Assembly: GCA_032718475.1 (NCBI GenBank)
Contig: JAUCBJ010007619.1
Coordinates: 1 to 34,147, forward strand
Direction of reading: 5' to 3'
DNA: 34,147 nt
Origin: Nemertoderma westbladi
Lineage: Eukaryota > Xenacoelomorpha > Nemertodermatida > Nemertodermatidae
Within the stretch, counting starts at the first letter, position 1; each line of letters starts with the position of its first letter. Position numbers and translations under genes: made by a program. Under the pieces are notes generated by a model. That model worked only from the letters and a program-made list of their open reading frames with translations. It searched no databases and had not been told where the DNA came from. Shown piece by piece: positions 1 through 11,600 of the stretch.

Positions 1-2290
1 CACGGTTAGTAACTCGGTTCTAATTGGGTTTACCACGGTTAGTAACTCGGTTCTAATTGGGTTTACCACGGTTAGTAACTCGGTTCTAATTGGGTTTACC
101 ACGGTTAGTAACTCGGTTCTAATTGGGTTTACCACGGTTAGTAACTCGGTTCTAATTGGGTTTACCACGGTTAGTAACTCGGTTCTAATTGGGTTTACCT
201 GGGTTAGTAACTCGGTTCTAATTGGGTTTACCACGGTTAGTAACTCGGTTCTAATTGGGTTTACCACGGTTAGTAACTCGGCTCTAATTGGGTTTACCAC
301 GGTTAGTAACTCGGTTCTAGTGGGGTTTACCACGGTTAGTAACTCGGTTCTAATTGGGTTTACCACGGTTAGTAACTCGGTTCTAATTGGGTTTACCTGG
401 GTTAGTAACTCGGTTCTAATTGGGTTTACCACGGTTAGTAACTCGGTTCTAATTGGGTTTACCACGGTTAGTAACTCGGCTCTAATTGGGTTTACCACGG
501 TTAGTAACTCGGTTCTAATTGGGTTTACCATACGGTTAGTAACTCGGTTCTAATTGGGTTTACCACAGTTAGTAACTCGGTTCTAATTGGGTTTACCACG
601 GTTAGTAACTCGGTTCTAATTGGGTTTACCTTGGTTAGTAACTCGGTTCTAATTGGGTTTACCACGGTTAGTAACTCGGTTCTAATTGGGTTTACCACGG
701 TTAGTAACTCGGCTCTAATTGGGTTTACCACGGTTAGTAACTCGGTTCTAGTTGGGTTTACCACGGTTAGTAACTCGGTTCTAATTGTGTTTACCACGGT
801 TAGTAACTCGGTTCTAATTGGGTTTACCACGGTTAGTAACTCGGTTCTAGTTGGGTTTACCACGGTTAGTAACTCGGTTCTAATTGGGTTTACCACGGTT
901 AGTAACTCGGTTCTAATTGGGTTTACCACGGTTAGTAACTCGGTTCTAATTGGGTTTACCACGGTTAGTAACTCGGTTCTAATTGGGTTTACCATACGGT
1001 TAGTAACTCGGTTCTAGTTGGGTTTACCACAGTTAGTAACTCGGTTCTAATTGGGTTTACCACGGTTAGTAACTCGGTTCTATTTGGGTTTACCTGGGTT
1101 AGTAACTCGGTTCTAATTGGGTTTACCACGGTTTGTAACTCGGTTCTAATTGGGTTTACCACGGTTAGTAACTCGGTTCTAATTTGGTTTACCGCGGTTA
1201 GTAACTCGGTTCTAATTGGGTTTACCACGGTTAGTAACTCGGCTCTAATTGGGTTTACCTCGGTTAGTAACTCGGTTCTAGTTGGGTTTACCACGGTTAG
1301 TAACTCGGTTCTAATTGGGTTTACCACGGTTAGTAACTCGGTTCTAATTGGGTTTACCACGGTTAGTAACTCGGTTCTAATTGGGTTTACCACGGTTAGT
1401 AACTCGGTTCTAATTGGGTTTACCACGGTTAGTAACTCGGTTCTATTTGGGTTTACCTGGGTTAGTAACTCGGTTCTAATTGGGTTTACCACGGTTTGTA
1501 ACTCGGTTCTAATTGGGTTTACCACGGTTAGTAACTCGGTTCTAATTTGGTTTACCGCGGTTAGTAACTCGGTTCTAATTGGGTTTACCACGGTTAGTAA
1601 CTCGGCTCTAATTGGGTTTACCACGGTTAGTAACTCGGTTCTAGTTGGGTTTACCACGGTTAGTTACTCGGTTCTAATTGGGTTTACCACGGTTAGTAAC
1701 TCGGTTCTAATTGGGTTTACCACGGTTAGTAACTCGGTTCTAATTGGGTTTACCACGGTTAGTAACTCGGTTCTAATTGGGTTTACCACGGTTAGTAATT
1801 CGGTTCTAATTGGGTTTACCACGGTTAGTAACTCGGTTCTAATTGGGTTTACCACGGTTAGTAACTCGGTTCTAATTGGGTTTACCACGGTTAGTAACTC
1901 GGTTCTAATTTGGTTTACCGCGGTTAGTAACTCGGTTCTAATTGGGTTTACCACGGTTAGTAACTCGGCTCTAATTGGGTTTACCACGGTTAGTAACTCG
2001 GTTCTAGTTGGGTTTACCACGGTTAGTAACTCGGTTCTAATTGGGTTTACCACGGTTAGTAACTCGGTTCTAATTGGGTTTACCACGGTTAGTAACTCGG
2101 TTCTAATTGGGTTTACCACGGTTAGTAACTCGGTTCTAATTGGGTTTACCACGGTTAGTAATTCGGTTCTAATTGGGTTTACCACGGTTAGTAACTCGGT
2201 TCTAATTGGGTTTACCACGGTTAGTAACTCGGTTCTAATTGGGTTTACCACGGTTAGTAACTCGGTTCTAATTGGGTTTACCACGGTTAG
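1..2290. repeat. 33-bp minisatellite, about 69 units, cut by the window start
   Basis: Near-identical head-to-tail units of 33 bp (core acggttagtaactcggttct followed by a short aattgggtttacc tail). Variants such as 'acctggg', 'tcggctc', 'tttgtaac' and 'accgcgg' recur in the same order 363 bp apart (for example 1081 and 1444; 'gttagtaatt' at 1791 and 2154). This is a higher-order repeat of 11 units. The plus strand of each unit holds gttagt, a 5' splice-site-like hexamer. By position it lies in an intron (or exon/intron junction) just upstream of the first visible Lar exon. The unit length is a multiple of three and stop-poor, so long ORFs on both strands are a by-product. Confidence 0.97.
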
Positions 2291-2404
2291 ACACAAGTTT
2301 CTTTTTGTTATATTTGTGACTATATTTAAATATGTTTTATATAGTCAGTATATGTTTATATACAGTCTTAATGTATTTTTATTTGTTGACTAAAATTTCT
2401 ACAG

Positions 2405-2602
2405 ATTGAGAATATGGCCAAGATTCGTGGCAGTGTGTCTAAGCGTTCTGTGGATGGAATGAGACGGCCGTACGCAGCCAGTTGGTTTACGGCTAGTAGC
2501 GGGATCCCCAGGTACTTCCGACTGGGTTCCTCTAACAATGTCTATAACAAACCGTTAGACGAAGGCTATTACTGCGTCTATACTATATCCTATTTGTCTC
2601 AG
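2405..2602 (+). CDS. Lar: Lar exon 1 (in window): juxtamembrane ectodomain
   Basis: Acceptor ttctacag before 2405, donor CAG|gtaaat at 2603, 66 codons, phase 0 at both ends. The translation has RRPYAASW, a FRLGSS-like strand and [10 protein letters not shown]. These line up with the PYVAA / FTLGD / NRPL stretch just outside the membrane in LAR proteins. The basic stretch [10 protein letters not shown] sits where vertebrate LAR is cleaved by a furin-type convertase; SKR|S could be a weaker cleavage site (inference). Confidence 0.9.
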
Positions 2603-5600
2603 GTAAATATTGAGTTTAAGGTTATAATATAACTGTATCAAATAACTATAATAATATACGAATAAACACAATATAGTCAGTCATACAGTAATTATACGAT
2701 TTAGGTCTACAGTGGTTGTTTAGCAACGAACTGTAAGTTCTAGACTAACATTAGTTCATTTACATTGTCGTCATGGATGCGGATTTACATTTAATTAGTC
2801 ACAAACACCCAGACTACACTATCTCTTTACTGAGTTATGATTCTCGTGTCTTTGATTGCATTCACTCTCTACGTTCGTTCGTATGGTTAACCTCTTGAGT
2901 GAGAAGTGCCTGTCGAACTGTAGTGTTACTTTTCTGATGCGCGTACTGTAAAGTGTTACTTTACAAGACCCTCGACCAGTAGTGTTACTTTTTCTGATGA
3001 GCTTACTGTAAAGTGTTACTTTTCTGATGGGCGTACTGTAAAGTGTTACTTTTCGGATGAGCGTACTGTAAAGTGTTACTTTACATACAAGTATGTAACT
3101 ATAGTTATTAATTCATTGGATCGTGTTACTTAGGTAACGAAGTCGGTGTACGTGATCTCTCAGTTCTCGGAACCGTTCCGTGTGGTCCCGTCTGACCCTC
3201 TCGCCGACACCAACCAGGTCGCCGCCACAGACGCCCCCGACTCCAACCAACCCCATCTCTTCTGGATCGCCGGGGTAGCAGCCGGTGTCGTCTTCGTTAT
3301 CGTCGCCGTCCTCGTTGTTATCTTCTGCTTCCGTAAGCGCTCGCTACCCACCATGCCGGACCACAAGGCCTACACGCCGTTACCGCTGCAGCAGCACTCC
3401 AACGACCCGGTGGAACTACGGCGAATCAACTATCAGACGGCCGCGATGCTCGCCAACCCGCCGGTTTCCCTCCTCGAGTTCGGTAGCCATGTAAACCGAT
3501 TGAAACACAACGAAAACGCTAAGTTTTCTCAGGAATACGAGGTGAGGATTTCGGTTTTTAATATCTATAACAATATATGTTCATTCTCTTTATATCAACC
3601 GACCATAAACCGGATGTGTTAGTTGTATAAAACCATTAATTTACCAGTTCGGAGGAGGAATTTATTCGCTATGATATTTAATACACCGTCGCTCCCCCCA
3701 CCAAAAATGTATTTTCTTTGTATTTAATATGTTTAACCGAGTAACCGCGTATATTTGGTTTAATGTCGGAGGTTATGTATCACTTTATATTTAATCGTCT
3801 GATGTAGGTAGCTTACTCCCCGATGCAGTGCACTTAATATCATCAAGCAACCTGTTTAACCTTAGTAGTTCCCTTTTCTGCTATTCTACCCTCCGAGCAG
3901 TTTCATTCTCTCAGTAAACTAAATCACAATCTCAGTGACTAATACAGTGGCCTTTATACGGTATTGGGACTACTGGATCGAGATGGGACACTAAGTTGGC
4001 TGCTGAATCCATGTGGCTATGTGGGGTGTCATTCTGATAATATCTTTAGCAAATATTTCCCTTGGTTAAATTGGAAATACAATAAATAAATGAATTTTTA
4101 TAAATTTCTATAATTTACAGTCGATTGACCCCGGCCAACAGTTTACTTGGGAACACAGCAACAAAGAAATAAACCGAGCGAGGAATCGTTACGGCAATGT
4201 TATAGCATACGATCATTCCCGAGTCGTTCTACATGATAACGAAACAGGTGGGTTATAACCAAAACACTAAACTACTAGTAGCGTAAGTCCTATAAGTATA
4301 TTTTAAAATTATTTTAAATTATTTTAAAGACAGTTATAGAGAAATTGTGAAATAAAACTGGTTGTAGAATTCGAGATAATTTAGAGAAACTCTGTTTACA
4401 TCGTAACTTTTCTGTATGAAAAGTCCTGTCGTTGCCGTTCTTTGACTGGGACCGTATAACGATGAGTTTCTTCCCAGGAGATTACATCAACGCGAATTAT
4501 TTGGACGGCTATAAGAAACCCAATGCTTATATCGCAACCCAAGGTCCGTTGCCTGAGACATTCGGAGACTTCTGGGCGATGGTTTGGGAGCAGAAATCTC
4601 GAGTTATTGTAATGATGACTCGATTGGAGGAGAGGGGACGGGTTAGTCGTTTATTTATCTTCTTTGATAAAGTTTTACATAAAAGTAGCTCTTAAACTCT
4701 GTAGTTCTGAGCGAAGTTCTTTAACAATATACTTTGCAGTAATAATTTATTCCGCTCTTCTGATATTAGAATATTTTATGTGAATGTAATTCAACGCCGC
4801 AATTTTCGACTTTTTGACATTTTAGATATTTTTTATATTTTATTATTTGACTATTTAGATTTTCTGTCTGTTGATTGTTTATATAACAATAATATAGTGT
4901 TTGTGAACAAAATAAAATAATACCGGTACTTACTCTACTCATGCAATTAATCCTTAAATTTGTTTTGGTTATTTACATTCGGTTTGTATTTTTAATGTTT
5001 CAGGTGAAATGCGACCATTATTGGCCGATGCGATTGGGTACCTGCCAAGTCTATGGCGGAGTTTCTGTAACCCTTATGGAAATTCTAGAATTATCGTCTT
5101 ACACAATACGTGTATTATCTATTAGTAAGGACAATAGTAAGCGAGAGGTGAGCACACCTTCCCACCTAACTGAACTATAATTATAAATAGAATGATTTAA
5201 AGGTTACAAATCTCACAGTAACCGCAATAACTTGGAAGCAATTAACTTGTTGAAGAGTTTTATTGTATTAATTACCCTAGACCATCTCAATAATAACCAA
5301 CACCGTTTACATAGGTGAAACAGTTCCAGTTCACATCGTGGCCGGACCACGGGGTACCTGACTACCCGACCACAGTGTTGGCCTTCGCGAGACGCGTGCG
5401 GGGTTGTATACCGGTGGAAGATGGACCAATGGTAGTCCATTGTAGGTTAGTGTTTATCTCGTTACCTAGCAACCTGTTGTATACCGGTGGAAGGACCAAT
5501 GGTAGTCCATTGTAGGTTAGTGTTTATCTCGTTACCTAGCAACCTATTGTATACCGGTGGAAGATGGACCAATGGTAGTCCATTGTAGGTTAGTGTTTAT

Positions 5601-8600
5601 CTCGTTACCTAGCAACCTATTGTATACCGGTGGAAGATGGACCAATGGTAGTCCATTGTAGGTTAGTGTTTATCTCGTTACCTAGCAACCTATTGTATAC
5701 CGGTGGAAGATGGACCAATGGTAGTCCATTGTAGGTTAGTGTTTATCTCGTTAGAAATTTTCTTAGTGGACTTTACTAATACGCCTTTTTATTTCATTAA
5801 ATTTATGTAACTAAAGTTATACTTTATTTACTTTTAGCGCTGGCGTCGGCCGTACTGGTTGTTTTGTTGTCATCGACGCGATGTTGGAACGAATTAAACA
5901 CGAGAAGACGGTCGACATTTACGGTCACGTGACCTGCCTTCGCGCGCGTAGGAACTACATGGTTCAGGTTAGTTGGGTTCAAACAGCTGACAATCCCCGC
6001 CGAGGGTCAATAAAGTAACGCTGTTTACGTTTACGGTTTTTTGCTTTAAAAATTTGTGAAAATTTCGAAAAATTCAAAATATTATTGTTATAAACCCGCT
6101 GATCGATATATTATATTGCCCCTCTTCGTATAAAAATACTACATACTTTCGTGTTATACTTAATTCTGATTGGCTGATTTGTTCGGTAGACCGAGGAGCA
6201 GTACGTGTTCATCCACGACGCGGTGCTGGAGGCGGTTTACTGCGGCGTCACCGAAGTCCCAGCGCGGTCGCTCTACAACCATCTACAGCAGCTCAACATC
6301 GTCCCACCCGGGGATACAACCTCCCAACTCGAGTCAGAGTTTCGGAGACTAGCTAACTCGAAGGCTCTGCCCAGTCGGTTCGTGGGCGCTAATCTACCCG
6401 CAAACCGCTTCAAGAACAGACTCGTTAATATTCTTCCATGTGAGTAACTCAGTTAGTAATAACGCACCCAAGGGAGGCTTTATCAGGGGGCGAACTTAAA
6501 CATTCGACAGTTGTAGTAAATTAATATGCAATAGGTTCTCTTTTCAGGTGAAGTTCTTTAGGGCTTTAGTTACTTTTCATCTTATTCACTAATATGTAAA
6601 AATATTTTAAAAATGATAATTTTTAAATTAATATATTGGAATTTTGATGGAAAATTTGTTGAAAATTGTTATGAAAGTAATTAAGTTTCACTCCCGAGAT
6701 TTTAAAACAAAATATAAATTATCTTTAGCAATAAAAAATTTTAGAATTTTATATAAAAAGTAAAACTTAAATTAAGTTTCGTAGTTAATTAATTAACTCC
6801 AATTAATAATTGTTGTTTAGTTGAGTCGACTAGAGTTCTCCTCCAGCCGATTCGGGGTTCCGATGGTTCGGATTACATCAACGCGAGTTACATCGACGGC
6901 TATCGACTCAAGAAGAACTTTATAGCGACGCAGGGGCCTCTAGCGGAGACTACTGACGATTACTGGAGGATGGTGTGGGAACACAACTCCAGTATCCTAG
7001 TGATGCTAACCAAACTGAGGGAGATGGCTCGGGTAAGTTCTACAGTGATTGGCGAACCAGGCTATTTTTGTGGTGGTGAACGTGAATTCCTTGGCTTAAT
7101 GAGCTTAAACGACTTTCTCATTCATTAGAATTTTAATGTTATTTTCTATTGTAGGAGAAATGTCACCAATATTGGCCAATGGAGAAAGCGACGCAGTGCC
7201 AATATATTGTGGTGGACCCGTTACATGAATACCAGATGCCGCAATACATAGTGAGGGAATTCAAGTTAACAGATACAAGAGTAAGTTAAAGTAAAGTTCA
7301 CATACTGGCAAGAGTTGGCTGGTAGATTCTTTCATGTATTCTATTTGGTAAATTATAACCATACGCAGTGACAATGAGTGACAACGTCGCAGTGACAATG
7401 AGTGACAACGTCGTAGTGACAATGAGTGACAACGCCGTAGTGACAATGAGTGACAACGTCGCAGTGATAATGTGTGACAACGTCGTAGTGACAATGAGTG
7501 ACAACGTCGCAGTAATAATGAGTGACAACGTCGCAGTGATAATGAGTGACAACGTCGTAGTGACAATGACTGACAACGTCGCAGTGACAATGAGTGACAA
7601 CTTCGTAGTGACAATGAGTGACAACGTCGCAGTAATAATGAGTGACAACGTCGCAGTGATAATGAGTGACAACGTCGTAGTGACAATGAGTGACAACGTC
7701 GCAGTAATAATGAGTGACAACGTCGTAGTGACAATGAGTGACAACGTCGTAGTGACAATGAGTGACAACGTCGCAGTGATAATGAGTGACAACGTCGCAG
7801 TGATAATGAGTGACAACGTCGCAGTGACAATGAGTGAAAACGTCGTAGCGACAATGAGTGACAACGTCGCAGTGATAATGAGTGACAACGTCGCAGTGAT
7901 AATGAGTGACAACGTCGCAGTGACAATGAGTGAAAACGTCGTAGCGACAATGAGTGACAACGTCGCAGTGATAATGAGTGACAACGTCGCAGTGACAATG
8001 AGTGACAACGTCGTAGTGACAATGAGTGACAACGTCGTAGTGACAATGAGTGACAACGTCGTAGTGACAATGAGTGACAACGTCGTAGTGACAATGAGTG
8101 ACAACGTCGTAGTGACAATGAGTGACAACGTCGCAGTGATAATGAGTGACAACGTCGCAGTGACAATGAGTGGCAACGTCGTAGTGACAATCAGTGACAA
8201 CGTCGTAGTGACAATGAGTGACAACGTCGTAGTGACAATGAGTGACAACGTCGCAGTGATAATGAGTGACAACGTCGCAGTGACAATGAGTGAAAACGTC
8301 GCAGTGGTAATGAGTGATAACGTCGCAGTGGTAATGAGTGACAACGTCGTAGTGACAATGAGTGACAACGTCGTAGTGACAATGAGTGACAACGTCGCAG
8401 TGATAATGAGTGACAACGTCGCAGTGACAATGAGTGACAACGTCGTAGTGACAATCAGTGACAACGTCGTAGTGACAATGAGTGACAACGTCGTAGTGAC
8501 AATGAGTGACAACGTCGCAGTAATAATGAGTGACAACGTCGTAGTGACAATGAGTGACAACGTCGCAGCGACAATGAGTGACAACGTCGCAGTGATAATG

Positions 8601-11600
8601 AGTGACAACGTCGCAGTGATAATGAGTGACAACGTCGCAGTGATAATGAGTGACAACGTCGCAGTGACAATGAGTGAAAACGCCGTAGCGACAATGAGTG
8701 ACAACGTCGCAGTGACAATGAGTGACAACGTCGTAGTGACAATGAGTGACAACGTCGCAGTGATAATGAGTGACAACGTCGCAGTGATAATGAGTGACAA
8801 CGTCGTAGTGACAATGAGTGACAACGTCGCAGTGACAATGAGTGAAAACGTCGTAGCGACAATGAGTGACAACGTCGTAGTGACAATGAGTGACAACGTC
8901 GCAGTAATAATGAGTGACAACGTCGTAGTGACAATGAGTGACAACGTCGTAGTGGTAATGAGTGACAACGTCGCAGTGACAATGAGTGACAACGTCGCAG
9001 TGACAATGAGTGACAACATCGTAGTGACAATGAGTGACAACGTCGTAGTGACAATGAGTGACAACGTCGCAGTAATAATGAGTGACAACGTCGTAGTGAC
9101 AATGAGTGACAACGTCGTAGTGGTAATGAGTGACAACGTCGCAGTGACAATGAGTGACAACGTCGCAGTGACAATGAGTGACAACATCGTAGTGACAATG
9201 AGTGACAACGTCGCAGTGACAATGAGTGACAACGTCGCAGTAATAATGAGTGACAACGTCGTAGTGACAATGAGTGACAACTTCGCAGTGATAATGAGTG
9301 ACAACGTCGCAGTGACAATGAGTGACAACGTCGCAGTGACAATGAGTGACAACGTCGTAGTGACAATGAGTGACAACGTCGTAGTGACAATGAGTGACAA
9401 CGTCGCAGTGACAATGAGTGACAACGTCGTAGTGACAATGAGTGACAACGTCGCAGTAATAATGAGTGACAACGTCGTAGTGACAATGAGTGACAACGTC
9501 GCAGTAATAATGAGTGACAACGTCGTAGTGACAATGAGTGACAACGTCGCAGTGACAATGAGTGACAACGTCGCAGTGACAATGAGTGACAACGTCGCAG
9601 TGACAATGAGTGAAAACGTCGTAGCGACAATGAGTGACAACGTCGTAGTGACAATGAGTGACAACGTCGCAGTAATAATGAGTGACAACGTCGTAGTGAC
9701 AATGAGTGACAACGTCGCAGTGATAATGAGTGACAACGTCGCAGTGACAATGAGTGACAACGTCGCAGTGACAATGAGTGACAACGTCGTAGTGACAATG
9801 AGTGACAACGTCGTAGTGGTAATGAGTGACAACGTCGCAGTGACAATGAGTGACAACGTCGCAGTGACAATGAGTGACAACGTCGCAGTGACAATGAGTG
9901 ACAACGTCGCAGTGATAATGAGTGACAACGTCGCAGTGGTAATGAGCGACAACGTCGCAGTGATAATGAGTGACAACGTCGCAGTGACAATGAGTGACAA
10001 CGTCGCAGTGATAATGAGTGACAACGTCGCAGTGGTAATGAGCGACAACGTCGCAGTGATAATGAGTGACAACGTCGCAGTGGTAATGAGTGACAACGTC
10101 GTAGTGACAATGAGTGACAACGTCGCAGTGATAATGAGTGACAACGTCGCAGTGACAATGAGTGACAACGTCGCAGTGATAATGAGTTCCGAAAAGCTAG
10201 AAGGACAATAGACCTCATTCTGACAGGATAATTGATAAGTTATTTACAAGGGAATAGAGTCGCTTAACTCATCTTCTTTGTATTGTAGACTACTCCGAGC
10301 GCGTGTGTTAGAGGTGGTTGCGAGACGTTAGTGCCCGCGAGACGTTAGTGCCCGCGAGATGTTAGTGCCCGCGAGACATTAGTGCCCGCGAGACGTTATG
10401 CCCGCGAGACGTTAGTGCCAGCGAGACGTTAGTGCCCGCGAGACGTTAGTGCCCGCGAGACGTTATGCCCGCGAGACGTTAGTGCCCGCGAGACGTTAGT
10501 GCCCGCGAGAATTTAGTGCCCGCGAGACGTTAGTGCCCGCGAGACGTTAGTGCCCGCGAGACGTTAGTGCCTGCGAGACGTTACTACCCGCGAGACGTAT
10601 GGCCCGCGAGACGTTAGTGCCCGCGAGACTTTAGTGCCCGCGAGACTTTAGTGCCCGCGAGATGTTAGTGCCCGCGAGACGTTTGTGCCAGCGAGACGTT
10701 ATGCCCGCGAGACGTTAGTGCCCGCGAGACGTTAGTGCCCGCGAGACGTTACTACCCGCGAGACGTTACTACCCGCGAGACGTATGGCCCGCGAGACGTT
10801 AGTGCCCGCGAGACTTTAGTGCCCGCGAGACTTTAGTGCCCGCGAGACGTAGGGCCCGCGAGACGTTAGTGCCCGCGAGACTTTAGTGCCCGCGAGACTT
10901 TAGTGCCCGCGAGACGTTAGTGCCCGCGAGACGTTTGTGCCCGCGAGACGTTATGCCCGCGAGACGTTAGTGCCCGCGAGACGTTAGTGCCCGCGAGACG
11001 TTACTACCCGCGAGACGTTACTACCCGCGAGACGTATGGCCCGCGAGACGTTAGTGCCCGCGAGACTTTAGTGCCCGCGAGACTTTAGTGCCCGCGAGAC
11101 GTAGGGCCCGCGAGACGTTAGTGCCCGCGAGACTTTAGTGCCCGCGAGACGTTAGTGCCCGCGAGACGTTAGTGCCCGCGAGACGTTAGTGCCTGCGAGA
11201 CGTTACTACCCGCGAGACGTATGGCCCGCGAGACGTTAGTGCCCGCGAGACTTTAGTGCCCGCGAGACTTTAGTGCCCGCGAGACGTTAGTGCCCGCGAG
11301 ACGTTTGTGCCCGCGAGACGTTATGCCCGCGAGACGTTAGTGCCCGCGAGACGTTAGTGCCCGCGTGACGTTACTACCCGCGAGACGTTACTACCCGCGA
11401 GACGTATGGCCCGCGAGACGTTAGTGCCCGCGAGACTTTAGTGCCCGCGAGACTTTAGTGCCCGCGAGACGTAGGGCCCGCGAGACGTTAGTGCCCGCGA
11501 GACTTTAGTGCCCGCGAGACTTTAGTGCCCGCGAGACGTTATGCCCGCCTCCCAAGACCCACAAACACACGTTATTATTTTTACGTGTTTCAGGATGGCC

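Noticed and set aside
1-2290. CRISPR array
   Set aside because: Units are directly adjacent with no unique spacers, and the context is an intron-rich animal gene.
320-2296. ORFs on both strands over the 33-bp array
   Set aside because: The unit is 11 codons long and stop-poor; no independent coding signal.
7298-10211. Very long ORFs (about 950 codons) on both strands over the 24-bp array
   Set aside because: The period is a multiple of three with no stop in several frames. The ORFs overlap on both strands, have one repeated octapeptide each, and lie in an intron of Lar.
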